DNA from: Tropicimonas aquimaris
Lineage (GTDB): Bacteria > Pseudomonadota > Alphaproteobacteria > Rhodobacterales > Rhodobacteraceae
DNA length: 64,000 nucleotides
Assembly (NCBI RefSeq): GCF_042676185.1
Contig: NZ_JBHTJT010000021.1
Location: 1-64,000, forward strand
Direction: 5' to 3'
Shown: in pieces, positions 26,143 to 36,503 of the stretch
Position numbering within the stretch: position 1 is the first letter of the stretch
Layout: every line of letters begins with the position of its first letter
Notes under the pieces: model-generated
The model's database searches: none
What the model saw: the letters and a program-made list of their open reading frames with translations, nothing else
Told to the model about the DNA's origin: nothing
Program-made: the position numbers and the translations under genes

Positions 26143-27188
26143 GCCGTGTGCAGCAGATAGAGATCGCGCCGGACGAGGCGGGGCAGCGGCTCGACCGTTG
26201 GTTCAGGAACCGGTTCCCGCATGTCGGCCAGGGCCGGATCGAGAAGATGTGCCGGAAGGGCGAGCTGCGTCTCGACGGGGCTCGGGTCAAGACCTCGACG
26301 CGGATCAAGGGCGGGCAGATCGTGCGTGTGCCGCCGCTGCCCGATGCGGACAGCGAGCCGCCGCGGCAGGAGAGGAGCGAGGTCTCCGAGGCCGACGCCA
26401 GGATGATCCGGGAGACCGTGATCTACCGGGACGACCACCTGATCGCGATCAACAAGCCCGCTGGCCTGCCCACGCAAGGCGGCAGCAAACAGACCCGCCA
26501 TGTCGACGGGCTGGCCGAGGCGCTGCGTTTCGGGCTGGACGAGAAACCGCGGCTGGTTCACCGGCTCGACAAGGACACCTCCGGCGTGCTGCTGCTGGCG
26601 CGGACCCGCGCGATGGCCGGCGCCCTGACGGAGGCCTTCCGCGCCCGCGACACCCGCAAGATCTACTGGGCCGCCGTCGCCGGCGTGCCCGCGCCGCAGA
26701 TGGGTACGATCCGCTTCGGCCTCGTGAAGGCCGGGGGCCACGGGGCCGGCGGCGAGGGCGAGAAGATGCGCTGCGTGCATCCGCGCGAGGTCGACGCGAC
26801 TCCCGGTGCCAAGCGCGCCACCACCGACTACGCCGTGCTCTCGGGTCTCGGCGGGCGGGTGAGCTGGGTGGCGCTGGTCCCGGTCACGGGGCGCACGCAC
26901 CAGCTGCGCGCACACATGGCCGAGATCGGGCATCCGATCGTGGGCGACGGCAAGTATGGCGGTTCCGGGCAGGAGAACCTGGGCGACGGCTGGGGCGCGG
27001 GTCTGGGCGGCGCGCTGTCGCGCAAGCTGCACCTGCACGCCCGGTCGCTGTCGCTGACCCACCCGGTGACCGGCAGCCGCCTGGTGCTGACCGCGCCGCT
27101 ACCGGAACACATGGAACGGACCTGGGAGATGCTCGACTGGCGCGCCGCTGACGTGCCCGCCGATCCCTTCGAGGAGCAGGACGGATGA
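26139..27188 (+). CDS. rluC: RluA-family 23S rRNA pseudouridine synthase (RluC-type)
   Basis: The 349-residue enzyme has an N-terminal S4 RNA-binding domain (about 5-65) and a RluA-type catalytic domain. The catalytic Asp is in HRLDKDTSGVLLLART (D144), and VTGRTHQLRAHMAEIGHPI lies later. The length and S4 domain fit RluC (U955/2504/2580 in Escherichia coli), but RluD-like activity is possible. It overlaps crcB by 4 bases upstream and the HAD gene by 4 bases downstream, forming a four-gene run crcB-rluC-HAD-atp12. Confidence 0.88.
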   Translation: MSRVQQIEIAPDEAGQRLDRWFRNRFPHVGQGRIEKMCRKGELRLDGARVKTSTRIKGGQIVRVPPLPDADSEPPRQERSEVSEADARMIRETVIYRDDHLIAINKPAGLPTQGGSKQTRHVDGLAEALRFGLDEKPRLVHRLDKDTSGVLLLARTRAMAGALTEAFRARDTRKIYWAAVAGVPAPQMGTIRFGLVKAGGHGAGGEGEKMRCVHPREVDATPGAKRATTDYAVLSGLGGRVSWVALVPVTGRTHQLRAHMAEIGHPIVGDGKYGGSGQENLGDGWGAGLGGALSRKLHLHARSLSLTHPVTGSRLVLTAPLPEHMERTWEMLDWRAADVPADPFEEQDG

Positions 27189-27871
27189 GCCATTCCCCGC
27201 TTCGGCTGGTGATTTTCGATGTCGACGGCACCCTCGTGGACAGCCAGGCGCATATCGTCGCCGCGATGGATGCCGCCTATGGCGGGCTCGGGATGCAGCC
27301 GCCGCCGCGCGAAACGGTGCTGTCGATCGTCGGCCTGTCGCTGCCGGTGGCGATGGCACAGCTTTCTCCCGAACTCGACACCGAGGCGCAGGAGGCACTG
27401 GTCGAGGGCTACAAGAACAGCTTCTCCAGCCTTCGCAGCACCGGTGCGCCGGAGCAGATGTCGCCGCTCTATCCCGGCGCGCGGGAGGTGATCGACGCGC
27501 TGCTCGCTCGCGACGACGTGCTGGTCGGCATCGCCACCGGCAAGTCCCGCCGCGGGCTGGATCACCTGCTGTTGGCCCACGGGCTGACCGGGGCCTTCGT
27601 CACCGAACAGGTGGCCGACCACCACCCCTCCAAGCCGCACCCCTCGATGGTGCTGACGGCGCTCGCCGAAACCGGCGTGCAGGCGTGGGACGCGGTGATG
27701 ATCGGCGACACGAGCTTTGACATGGAGATGGGCAGCGCCGCCCGCGTCCGGACGCTTGGCGTGAGCTGGGGCTACCATCCCACCGAGACGCTGACGCGGG
27801 CCGGGGCCGGCGCGATCGTCGATCGCTATGCCGATCTGCCCGCCGCGATCGAACGAATCTGGGAGAGCTGA
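27185..27871 (+). CDS. HAD-superfamily hydrolase (phosphoglycolate phosphatase-like)
   Basis: The 228-residue HAD hydrolase has motif I FDVDGTLVDS (11-20), motif II-like GIATGKSRRGLDHLL, and motif IV MIGDTSFDMEMG. The cap domain is of the helical type, as in Gph and PpaX. The substrate is not determined; phosphoglycolate phosphatase is one option. The start overlaps rluC by 4 bases, and the stop directly abuts the atp12 start. Confidence 0.85.
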   Translation: MSHSPLRLVIFDVDGTLVDSQAHIVAAMDAAYGGLGMQPPPRETVLSIVGLSLPVAMAQLSPELDTEAQEALVEGYKNSFSSLRSTGAPEQMSPLYPGAREVIDALLARDDVLVGIATGKSRRGLDHLLLAHGLTGAFVTEQVADHHPSKPHPSMVLTALAETGVQAWDAVMIGDTSFDMEMGSAARVRTLGVSWGYHPTETLTRAGAGAIVDRYADLPAAIERIWES

Positions 27872-28588
27872 ATGGCCGAGTGGAAGGCGAAACGCTTCTG
27901 GACGCAGGCCGAGGCCGTCGATTCCGGGGCGGGCTGGAGCGTGGCGCTCGACGGCCGCCCGGTGCGGACGCCCAGCAAGGCGACGCTGTTGCTGCCGACG
28001 CGCCTGCTGGCCGAGGAGATCGCCGCCGAGTGGAACGCGCAGGAAGGCGAGATCGACCCGCTGTCGATGCCCTTCACCCGCTCCGCCAATTCCGCAATCG
28101 ACAAGGTCGTTCCGCAGTTCATGGAGGTCGCGGGGCTGATCGCGGCCTACGGCGAAACCGACCTCTGCTGCTACCGCGCTGACGGGCCCGAGCTGCTGGC
28201 GCAGTTGCAGGCCGAGGCCTGGGACCCGATGCTCGATTGGGCGCGCAGCGCACTTGGCGCCGCGCTGGAGCCGACCGTGGGAATCGTTCCGGTGGCCCAG
28301 TCGGAAGAGAGCCTCGCGACCCTGCGCCGCCGGGTCGAAGATTCGGATCCGTTCGCGCTAACTGCTCTGCATGATCTGGTCAGCCTTTCAGGCTCGCTGC
28401 TGATCGGCCTCGCCGCTGTCGACGAAGTTTTTTCTCCCGAGGAGCTCTGGCGGCGTTCGCGGGTCGACGAGACCTTCCAGGAGAGCCAGTGGGGCGTCGA
28501 CGCGGAGGCGGCCGCGGATGCGGCGATCAAGCGGCAAGCGTTTCTGCATGCTGCGAATTTCCACCGCGTGTCTCGCCCAGGCGTCTAG
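27872..28588 (+). CDS. ATP12-family F1-ATPase assembly chaperone
   Basis: The 238-residue protein is homologous to mitochondrial ATP12, which binds the F1 alpha subunit during ATP synthase assembly. Conserved elements are KRFWTQAEA, WSVALDGRPVRTPSKATL, AEEIAAEWNAQEGEIDPLSM, YGETDLCCYRADGP and the C-terminal FHRV. ATP12 genes are typical of alphaproteobacteria and mitochondria, and this supports the assignment of the organism. Confidence 0.9.
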   Translation: MAEWKAKRFWTQAEAVDSGAGWSVALDGRPVRTPSKATLLLPTRLLAEEIAAEWNAQEGEIDPLSMPFTRSANSAIDKVVPQFMEVAGLIAAYGETDLCCYRADGPELLAQLQAEAWDPMLDWARSALGAALEPTVGIVPVAQSEESLATLRRRVEDSDPFALTALHDLVSLSGSLLIGLAAVDEVFSPEELWRRSRVDETFQESQWGVDAEAAADAAIKRQAFLHAANFHRVSRPGV

Positions 28589-28828
28589 ATCCTGTCTTGA
28601 TCGTCGCTTCGGCTGCCTAATTTTTCAACACATGGACATGACCTGCGCGTATGCAAAGTTGACGCTAGGGCCACTTCCCGGGCCGCACTTGACCTTTATT
28701 TAGGAATTTGCCCAAAGTTGGGGCGCTGAGGGGGCAGCGCCCTCTCGGGAGAGTTTCGCTCGGGTCGAGAGGCCCAAAAAATATAGGATCACCACCGGAA
28801 CGGGTGGGACCATCAGGAAGAGGTACTC

Positions 28829-29845
28829 ATGAAAAAGACCGTACTCGTTGGGGCACTGGCCGTGGCTGGCCTGTCGGCCGGTGTCGCGGGGGCTGCAACC
28901 CTGGACGACGTCAAGGCCCGCGGCAAGCTGAACTGCGGCGCGAACACCGGCCTCGTCGGCTTCGCCGCTCCCAACGCGAATGGCGAGTGGGAAGGTTTCG
29001 ACGTTGCGTTCTGTCGCGCTGTCGCGGCTGCCGTGCTCGGGGATCCGACCGCTGTCGAGTTCATCCCGACCACCGGGAAGACCCGCTTCACCGCCTTGGC
29101 TTCGGGCGAAGTGGACCTGCTCGCCCGCAACACCACCTGGACCTTTACCCGCGACATCGACCTCAAGTTCGAATTCGTCGGCGTAAACTACTATGACGGC
29201 CAGGGCTTCATGGTTCCGAAGGAACTCGGCGTCTCCTCGGCCAAGGAACTGGACGGCGCCACCGTCTGCATCCAGACCGGCACCACCACCGAGCTGAACC
29301 TGGCGGACTTCTTCCGCGCCAACAACATCTCCTACGAGCCGGTCCCGGTTGAGACCGATAACGAGGCCCAGCAGCAGTACCTCGCCGGTGCCTGCGACGC
29401 CTACACCACCGACGCCTCCGGCCTCGCCGCCGTGCGCGCCACCTTCGAGACCCCTGGCGATCACATCCTGCTGCCGGAGATCATCTCCAAGGAGCCGCTC
29501 GGCCCGCTCGTTCGCCACGGCGACAACGACTGGGGCGACATCGTCCGCTGGACGCTGAACGCGCTGATCTCGGCCGAAGAGCTTGGCATCACCTCGGCCA
29601 ACATCGACGAGCTGTCCTCCGGCACCGACAATCCGGAGATCAACCGTATCCTCGGCACCGAAGGCTCGCTGGGCGAGATGCTCGGCCTCGAAGCCGACTG
29701 GGCCAAGAACGCCATCAAGGCGGGCGGCAACTACGGTGAGCTGTTCGAGAAGAACGTGGGCGAGACCACGCCGATCGGCCTGGCGCGCGGCCTGAACGCG
29801 CAGTGGACCAACGGCGGCCTGCTCTACTCCCCGCCGTTCCGCTAA
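28829..29845 (+). CDS. bztA: Glutamate/aspartate-type ABC transporter substrate-binding protein
   Basis: The 338-residue periplasmic protein has a signal peptide (MKKTVLVGALAVAGLSAGVAGA) followed by the AapJ/BztA-type fold: DVKARGKLNCGANTGLVGF, WEGFDVAFCRAVAAAVLGD, TWTFTRDIDLKFEFVGVNYY and CIQTGTTTELNL. It binds acidic or amide amino acids for the membrane complex encoded next. A hairpin after the stop probably stabilises this part of the transcript so that the binding protein is made in excess. Confidence 0.92.
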   Translation: MKKTVLVGALAVAGLSAGVAGAATLDDVKARGKLNCGANTGLVGFAAPNANGEWEGFDVAFCRAVAAAVLGDPTAVEFIPTTGKTRFTALASGEVDLLARNTTWTFTRDIDLKFEFVGVNYYDGQGFMVPKELGVSSAKELDGATVCIQTGTTTELNLADFFRANNISYEPVPVETDNEAQQQYLAGACDAYTTDASGLAAVRATFETPGDHILLPEIISKEPLGPLVRHGDNDWGDIVRWTLNALISAEELGITSANIDELSSGTDNPEINRILGTEGSLGEMLGLEADWAKNAIKAGGNYGELFEKNVGETTPIGLARGLNAQWTNGGLLYSPPFR

Positions 29846-29856
29846 GATCGACTATG

Positions 29857-29882
29857 CAAGGGCGCGGCAAATGTCGCGCCCT
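29857..29882 (+). promoter_or_regulatory. Intercistronic hairpin between bztA and bztB
   Basis: A 9-bp stem AAGGGCGCG (29857-29865) / CGCGCCCTT (29874-29882) with an 8-base loop has no T-run after it. Such structures between a binding-protein gene and its permease genes usually attenuate read-through or protect the upstream mRNA from 3' decay; that role is inferred. Confidence 0.6.
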
Positions 29883-29980
29883 TCGCGTATCTGCACTTCA
29901 ACGAAAATATCCGGGCCAATGGACGGGGTGAGCAAACCTCGCCGATGAAAGAAGCCCGGAGCGCTGCAGGGAACATTGCC

Positions 29981-31300
29981 ATGAGCACCATGACCGACCC
30001 GCCGAAGGAGTCGTTCAAGCTCGGCATGCTGATCTACGACACCCGCTACCGCTCGATCACGATCCAGATCGTTGCGCTCATCGGGTTCCTGATCCTGGCA
30101 GGCTGGCTCATCAACAACACGATCAACAACCTCGCCGTCCTCGGGAAGCCGATCGACTTCACCTTCCTTCGGGACCCGGCCGGATATGATATCAACCAGA
30201 GGTTGATCGACTACAACTCACAGTCCAGCCATTGGCGGGCGACCGTGGTCGGCCTGCTCAACACCTTGCTGGTAGCCGTACTCGGCTGCATCACGGCGAC
30301 GGTCGTCGGCGTGATCGTTGGCGTTCTGCGGTTGTCGAACAACTGGCTCGTGTCACGTCTGATGACCGTTTACGTCGAGATTTTCCGCAACGTGCCTGTG
30401 CTGCTCTGGATCGTCTTCACCATGGCGATCCTGATCGAAACCCTGCCCGCGCCCCGCGATTTCCGCGGCGAGGACCCCGAAGCCAGCATGCTGCTCTTCG
30501 ATTCCGTCGCGTTGACCAACCGTGGCGTCTATATCCCCGAGCCGCTGTTCAGCCGCGGCCTCGGCGACCTGCCGATCCTGCCCGACACGGACAGCCCGGC
30601 CTGCGCCATCCCCGAAGACGGTGGCCCGGTCAGCGATTCCTGCGGTATGTTCCAGATCAGCCTCGACTTCCTGCTCATCGCGGCCGTGTTCCTTGCCGGC
30701 CTCTATGCGTCGAGCAAGATCCGCCAGCGTGCGGATCGGATCCAGAACCAGACCGGCGACCGGCCGACCACCTGGTACCTGCGTCTGGGCGTCGTGATGA
30801 TCCCGACTCTCGCTGTGCTGGCGATCCTGGGCTTCCATCTCGGCATGCCGGAGCTCCAGGGCTTCAACTTCCAGGGCGGTATCTATCTCCGCAACTCGTT
30901 GATCGCGCTCTGGCTGTCGCTGTCGCTCTACACTGCGGCCTTCATCGCCGAGATCGTGCGCGCGGGTATCCTCGCCATCTCCAAGGGGCAGACCGAGGCC
31001 GCCGCGGCGCTCGGGCTCTGGCCCAACCGGATCATGAGCCTCGTCATCCTGCCGCAGGCGCTGCGGGTCATCATCCCGCCGCTGATCTCGCAATACCTGA
31101 ACCTGACCAAGAACTCCTCGCTCGCCATCGCCGTGGGCTACATGGATCTGACCGGCACGCTGATGGGGATCACTCTCAACCAGACCGGCCGTGAGCTGGA
31201 GACTGTTCTGATGGGGATGCTCGTCTATCTGTCTATCAGCCTGGCGATCTCGGCAGGGATGAACCTCTACAATCAGCGCGTCAAACTGGTGGAGCGGTAA
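29981..31300 (+). CDS. bztB: Glutamate/aspartate-type ABC transporter permease 1
   Basis: This AapQ/BztB permease of 439 residues starts MSTMTDPPKESFKLGMLIYD, has several hydrophobic segments and the ABC permease loop near LAISKGQTEAAAALGLWPNR. AGGGA 8 bases ahead favours the ATG at 29981; an in-frame ATG at 29945 is possible. The large insert around 170-260 between membrane segments is typical of BztB. The bztC start is one base after the stop. Confidence 0.92.
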   Translation: MSTMTDPPKESFKLGMLIYDTRYRSITIQIVALIGFLILAGWLINNTINNLAVLGKPIDFTFLRDPAGYDINQRLIDYNSQSSHWRATVVGLLNTLLVAVLGCITATVVGVIVGVLRLSNNWLVSRLMTVYVEIFRNVPVLLWIVFTMAILIETLPAPRDFRGEDPEASMLLFDSVALTNRGVYIPEPLFSRGLGDLPILPDTDSPACAIPEDGGPVSDSCGMFQISLDFLLIAAVFLAGLYASSKIRQRADRIQNQTGDRPTTWYLRLGVVMIPTLAVLAILGFHLGMPELQGFNFQGGIYLRNSLIALWLSLSLYTAAFIAEIVRAGILAISKGQTEAAAALGLWPNRIMSLVILPQALRVIIPPLISQYLNLTKNSSLAIAVGYMDLTGTLMGITLNQTGRELETVLMGMLVYLSISLAISAGMNLYNQRVKLVER

Positions 31301-31301
31301 G

Positions 31302-32594
31302 ATGAGCAACACGCATTACGTCCGCTCCGAGATGCTTCCCGAGCAGGAGCCGCCCGCGGCGACCACCGGCGCGATCGGCTGGGTGCGGGAGAACCTGTTC
31401 TCTTCGGCCTTCAACTCTATCGTCACGCTGCTGGCGCTGGCCTTCATCTACTGGCTGCTGGCCCAGGCGTTGCCCTGGATGGTCTCGCCCACCTGGCACG
31501 CCTCTTCCCTGACCGAATGCCGCGAGATCATCGCGGAACTCGGCTACGGCGGGGCCTGCTGGGGCATCATCCGCGAACGCTGGCTGCAGTTCATGTTCGG
31601 CTTCTACCCCAAGGAACTCTACTGGCGGGTCGTGCTGGACTTCATCCTGCTCTTCGTCGCGCTCGCACCGGTGCTCTTCACCCACCTGCCGCGCAAGATG
31701 CTCTACTTCTCGGCGATCTACCCGTTCCTGATGCCCTGGCTGCTCTGGGGCGGCACAATCTGGAACCCGGTCATGGCGGCTCTCGGTTTCGTCATTGGCT
31801 ATCTCGCCTCCCGGCACCTTGCGCCGGTGCTCGGCAACCTGGCCGCGACGATCCTGGCCTTCGTCCTGCCGGTGATCTGGTGGATTTTCCTCTCCGGCCC
31901 GGTGGCCGACGGTATCGCCTCGATCCTGCCGCTGGCAATCCAGTCGGTCGAGAGCCGCGCCTTCGGTGGCTACATGCTCTCGATCACCATCGGCGTGGTC
32001 GCGATCGCGCTGTCGCTGCCGATCGGCATACTGCTGGCGCTCGGGCGTCAGTCCAACCTGCTGATCGTCCGCTCGCTCTCGGTGGGCTTCATCGAGTTCA
32101 TCCGGGGCGTGCCGCTGATCACGCTGCTCTTCGTGGCCTCGACGCTGCTCAACATCTTCATGCCGCCAGGCACCGATTTCGACATCATCCTGCGGGTCAT
32201 CATCATGGTGACGCTCTTCGCCTCGGCCTACATGGCCGAAGTGATCCGCGGCGGTCTCGCGGCGCTGCCGCGCGGTCAGTACGAGGCGGCCGACGCGCTC
32301 GGGCTAGACTTCTGGATGGCGCAACGGCTGATCATCATGCCGCAGGCGCTCAAGATCTCGATCCCCGGCATCGTCAGCACCTTCATCGGCGTGTTCAAGG
32401 ACACGACGCTGGTGTCGATCATCGGCCTTCTCGACCCGCTGGGCCTGTCGCGCGCGATCCTCGCCGACGCTGCCTGGAACGGCCTCGTCTGGGAGATCTA
32501 CGGCTTCATCGCCGTCATGTTCTTCATCTTCTGCTTCTCCATGTCCCGGTACTCCATGTACCTGGAGCGCAAGCTCCAGACGGGCCATCGCTAA
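31302..32594 (+). CDS. bztC: Glutamate/aspartate-type ABC transporter permease 2
   Basis: The 430-residue AapM/BztC permease has a cytoplasmic N-terminus, a set of hydrophobic helices, and the loop RGGLAALPRGQYEAADALGL that contacts the ATPase. It pairs with the bztB product to form the channel. The gene is packed tightly between bztB and bztD. Confidence 0.92.
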   Translation: MSNTHYVRSEMLPEQEPPAATTGAIGWVRENLFSSAFNSIVTLLALAFIYWLLAQALPWMVSPTWHASSLTECREIIAELGYGGACWGIIRERWLQFMFGFYPKELYWRVVLDFILLFVALAPVLFTHLPRKMLYFSAIYPFLMPWLLWGGTIWNPVMAALGFVIGYLASRHLAPVLGNLAATILAFVLPVIWWIFLSGPVADGIASILPLAIQSVESRAFGGYMLSITIGVVAIALSLPIGILLALGRQSNLLIVRSLSVGFIEFIRGVPLITLLFVASTLLNIFMPPGTDFDIILRVIIMVTLFASAYMAEVIRGGLAALPRGQYEAADALGLDFWMAQRLIIMPQALKISIPGIVSTFIGVFKDTTLVSIIGLLDPLGLSRAILADAAWNGLVWEIYGFIAVMFFIFCFSMSRYSMYLERKLQTGHR

Positions 32595-32604
32595 GGAAAC
32601 GCTC

Positions 32605-33396
<792 letters not shown>

Positions 33397-33460
33397 GGTC
33401 GCGCCGATCCCGAGAAGACAGCGCCCTGGCGGAACGGCCAGAGCGTTTGCCGTTTGGCGG

Positions 33461-33961
33461 CTATTCTTCTGCCGGAACCAGGTCGTGCGGCGTGAGGAAG
33501 GTTCGCACCTTGCCCTTGCCGGGGCCGGCTTTGGACCAGTTCTTGATGTCGAAATCCAGCACCAGAAGCGCACCGGTCGGGTAATCGGCAAAACGCGGAT
33601 GGTCCGGTGGCGTCTCGGTCAGCATCTGGGCAAAGGCCGCAATCCCGGGGTTATGGCCGATCATGAGGACAGACTTCCCGCTGGCCTTTCGCAGCACCTC
33701 GAGCATCACCTCGGGCTCAGCGTGATAGAGATCCTCGCGGAGGTCCACCCCGACGGACAGCCTCAGCGCCTCGCATGTCTCGCGGGCGCGCCGGGCGGAG
33801 GAACACAAAACTTCGTCCGGATGCATTTCGCTTTCGTGCAGCCATGTGCCGAGCGCCTTGGCGCTGCGTTTGCCGCGCTTGTTGAGCGGGCGGTCGAAAT
33901 CGTCGATGTCGGGGTTCACCCAACTGGATTTCGCGTGGCGGAGAAGGATGAGGTGTCTCAT
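33461..33961 (-). CDS. Histidine phosphatase family protein (SixA-like)
   Basis: The 166-residue branch-1 histidine phosphatase has the catalytic RHA motif in LILLRHAKSSW (residues 4-14), CSSARRARETCEAL with the second phosphate-binding Arg, and the second catalytic His in VLMIGHNPGI. SixA enzymes dephosphorylate phosphohistidine on signalling proteins; that target is only a family analogy here. The start overlaps the upstream ferredoxin-like gene by 4 bases (ATGA). Confidence 0.88.
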   Translation of the reverse strand: MRHLILLRHAKSSWVNPDIDDFDRPLNKRGKRSAKALGTWLHESEMHPDEVLCSSARRARETCEALRLSVGVDLREDLYHAEPEVMLEVLRKASGKSVLMIGHNPGIAAFAQMLTETPPDHPRFADYPTGALLVLDFDIKNWSKAGPGKGKVRTFLTPHDLVPAEE

Positions 33962-34641
33962 TGGGTTCCGTGAAAAGCTCGCATGTGAAATGCGGATTGA
34001 GCAGGCAGGCGTGGATAATTCTGGCTGACAGGGCAGGCGCGCCGAACGGCGCAGCCAAGTTCCATGCAGTCCGAGCGCCCGGTGTCGAGATGGTCATGGC
34101 AGCGCCCTGTATCGTAGCCGCCGGCGCCAAGGGCCGAGACTGGGCAGGCGGAAAGACAGGGTCGGGTGGCGCAGCTATCGCAGGGGCATGGCACCGGATC
34201 GGGAAGCGCGATCCGCTGCCTCAGGGCGAGCGCGCCGCGCACGGAAAGGAAAAGCCCCGCCTCGGCATGCACGACCAGCCCCACCGGGGATGACCAGGCG
34301 CGCCCCGTCCGGGTCAGCCAGTCGAGAAACGGTAGAAAGGGCGGACCGCCGAAAGGAAAGAGCGCCTCTGCGCCGATCCGCGCCGCCCAGTCCCCGATCA
34401 CCCGTCGCGACCAGCGATCCAGCGGGTCCGGGGCGGCGTCGGAGAACTCCGGGGTGGCGGTCACGCTGGGCCAGAAGCCGGGCTCGGCCGGGCCGAGCAG
34501 CAGCAGGGTGTGCACGCCCTCTGGGATGCCCTTGTCCGACGGCGCGACGTGAAGCCCGCCGAGGATCGAGAGAGACAGGCTCCCCGCCTCGTGCTCCAGC
34601 GACTCGAAATCCGGTCCGGCTGACTGGGGAGCGGTGCACAT
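33958..34641 (-). CDS. Ferredoxin-like iron-sulfur protein (QueG-related Cys pattern)
   Basis: The 227-residue protein has an N-terminal non-cluster domain of about 155 residues and a C-terminal Cys-rich part. Clusters CDSCATRPCLSACPVSA and CMELGCAVRRACPVSQNY fit one or two [4Fe-4S] centres like those of epoxyqueuosine reductase and other 2x[4Fe-4S] ferredoxin domains. It lacks the full QueG length and cobalamin-binding part, so it is not QueG itself. The ATG at 34641 was preferred over an upstream in-frame codon. It is coupled to a phosphatase gene. Confidence 0.6.
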   Translation of the reverse strand: MCTAPQSAGPDFESLEHEAGSLSLSILGGLHVAPSDKGIPEGVHTLLLLGPAEPGFWPSVTATPEFSDAAPDPLDRWSRRVIGDWAARIGAEALFPFGGPPFLPFLDWLTRTGRAWSSPVGLVVHAEAGLFLSVRGALALRQRIALPDPVPCPCDSCATRPCLSACPVSALGAGGYDTGRCHDHLDTGRSDCMELGCAVRRACPVSQNYPRLPAQSAFHMRAFHGTQ

Positions 34642-34685
34642 GACGGCCCGATCATAGGACAGGTTTCGCCGATGCGAAGCCCTTT

Positions 34686-35573
34686 TCACATCTTGCGCGG
34701 TTCCTGTTCGAACGGCACCCGGATCAGCGAACCGGCGCCGTGGTCGGTGAACAGCTCCAGCAGGCAGGCATTGGGCGCCCGACCGTCGAGGATCACCACG
34801 GCCCGCACCCCGCCGGCGATGGCATCAAGCGCGGTCTCGGTCTTGGGGATCATGCCGCCGGCGATGACGCCGCTGGCGGTCAGCTCGCGCACCTGGTCGG
34901 GGCTGAGCTGGGTGACCACGGAACCGCTGGCGTCCTTCACGCCCTCGACATCGGTGAGCAGCAGCAGGCGGTCGGCCTTGAGCGCAGCGGCGATGGCGCC
35001 GGCGGCGGTGTCGCCGTTGACGTTGAAGGTCTCACCGTCGCGGCCGGCGCCGAGCGGGGCGACCACGGGGATGATCTTGTGCGCATGCATCTGGTGGATG
35101 AGGTCGGGCGAGACCTCCACCGGCTGGCCAACGAGCCCGAGCGCCGGGTCGACCGGGTCGCAGACCATCATGTTGGCGTCCTTGCCGGAGATTCCCACGG
35201 CGCGGCCACCCTCCTGGTTGATCGCCTGGACGATCCGCTTGTTGACGAGGCCGGAGAGCACCATTTCCACCACTTCCATGGTGGCGGCGTCGGTCACCCG
35301 CTTGCCCTTCACGAACTCGCTCTTGATGTCGAGCTTGGCCAGCAACTCGTTGATCATCGGCCCGCCGCCGTGGACGACGACCGGGTGCACGCCGACCTGG
35401 TTCATCAGCACGATGTCGCGGGCAAACTGAGCCATCTGCTCGGCGTCGCCCATCGCGTGGCCGCCGAACTTGATGACAACGGTGGCGCCGCTGTAGCGCT
35501 GGAGGTAGGGGAGGGCCTCGGAGAGTGTCCGGGCGGTGGCAATCCAGTCGCGGTTCATGACCTGTTTCTTCAT
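34686..35573 (-). CDS. argB: Acetylglutamate kinase
   Basis: The 295-residue enzyme phosphorylates N-acetyl-L-glutamate, the second step of arginine synthesis. Visible marks are VVIKFGGHAMGD near residue 35, HGGGPMINELLAKL, GLVGQPVEVSPDLI and VLLLTDVEGVKD-like LLLLTDVEGVKD. The start could also be the ATG at 35558 (MNRDWIATARTLSEAL), five codons later. In relatives argB lies next to engB and yidC; here an SDR gene on the other strand separates them. Confidence 0.95.
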   Translation of the reverse strand: MKKQVMNRDWIATARTLSEALPYLQRYSGATVVIKFGGHAMGDAEQMAQFARDIVLMNQVGVHPVVVHGGGPMINELLAKLDIKSEFVKGKRVTDAATMEVVEMVLSGLVNKRIVQAINQEGGRAVGISGKDANMMVCDPVDPALGLVGQPVEVSPDLIHQMHAHKIIPVVAPLGAGRDGETFNVNGDTAAGAIAAALKADRLLLLTDVEGVKDASGSVVTQLSPDQVRELTASGVIAGGMIPKTETALDAIAGGVRAVVILDGRAPNACLLELFTDHGAGSLIRVPFEQEPRKM

Positions 35574-35690
35574 CTGTCGGCTCGGTGATGCATTGGTCTC
35601 CCGTGTTAGGGCCTGACCGACCGCGTGCCAAGGGCGATTGTGTTTGCCGCCGCTTTGCGTATGGCTTGGGCCAGAATGCGGGAGCACAGC

Positions 35691-36431
35691 ATGGCCGATG
35701 AGAACCGACAGAAGACATTGCTGCTGACTGGGGCGAGCCGCGGGATCGGCCATGCCACGGTGCGCAAGTTCAGTGCGGAAGGGTGGCGGGTGATCACCTG
35801 CTCCCGGCATCCCTTCGCTCCTGCCTGCCCCTGGCCCGGCGGCGAGGAGAACCATGTCCAGATCGACCTGTCGGACCCGGCCGACACGATCAACGCGGTG
35901 GGCGTGATCCAGGAGAAGATCGGTGGTCGGCTGGACGCGCTGGTCAACAATGCCGGGATCTCGCCCAAGGGGCCGAATGGCGAGCGGCTGAACTCGATCG
36001 ACACCGACCTTCTGGACTGGGGGCGGGTGTTCCACGTCAACTTCTTCGCCTCCGTCGTGCTTGCGCGTGGGCTGATCGAGGAACTGACGGCCGCGAAGGG
36101 AGCTGTGGTCAACGTGACCTCCATCGCGGGCTCTCGGGTGCATCCCTTTGCCGGCGCGGCCTATGCGACCTCCAAGGCAGCGCTCAAGGCGCTCACCCGC
36201 GAGATGGCGCATGATTTCGGGCCGCACGGGGTGCGAGTGAACGCGATCGCCCCCGGCGAGATCGAGACCTCGATCCTGAGCCCTGGCACCGACAAGATCG
36301 TGAACGGTCTGCCGCTGCGGCGGCTCGGCCAGCCGTCGGAAGTCGCGGACGTGATCTATTTCCTCTGCACGGAGCCATCGAGCTATGTGACCGGCACCGA
36401 GATCGAGGTGAACGGCGGGCAGCACGTCTGA
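35691..36431 (+). CDS. SDR-family oxidoreductase
   Basis: The 246-residue short-chain dehydrogenase has the cofactor motif TGASRGIG near 12-19, LVNNAGIS, the catalytic Ser (VTSIAGSRV), Tyr and Lys (YATSKAA), and EVNGGQHV at the end, as in FabG-like enzymes. An acidic residue after the second strand is absent and Arg/His follow (TCSRHPF), which suggests NADP preference (inferred). GGAG 7 bases ahead supports the ATG at 35691. It is divergent from argB. Confidence 0.88.
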   Translation: MADENRQKTLLLTGASRGIGHATVRKFSAEGWRVITCSRHPFAPACPWPGGEENHVQIDLSDPADTINAVGVIQEKIGGRLDALVNNAGISPKGPNGERLNSIDTDLLDWGRVFHVNFFASVVLARGLIEELTAAKGAVVNVTSIAGSRVHPFAGAAYATSKAALKALTREMAHDFGPHGVRVNAIAPGEIETSILSPGTDKIVNGLPLRRLGQPSEVADVIYFLCTEPSSYVTGTEIEVNGGQHV

Positions 36432-36503
36432 GGGCGGACTGGCAGCGGGGGCGCTTCCGGCAGGAATTACTGGGACAGAAGTAGCGGCGCGTTTGCGCCC
36501 GGT

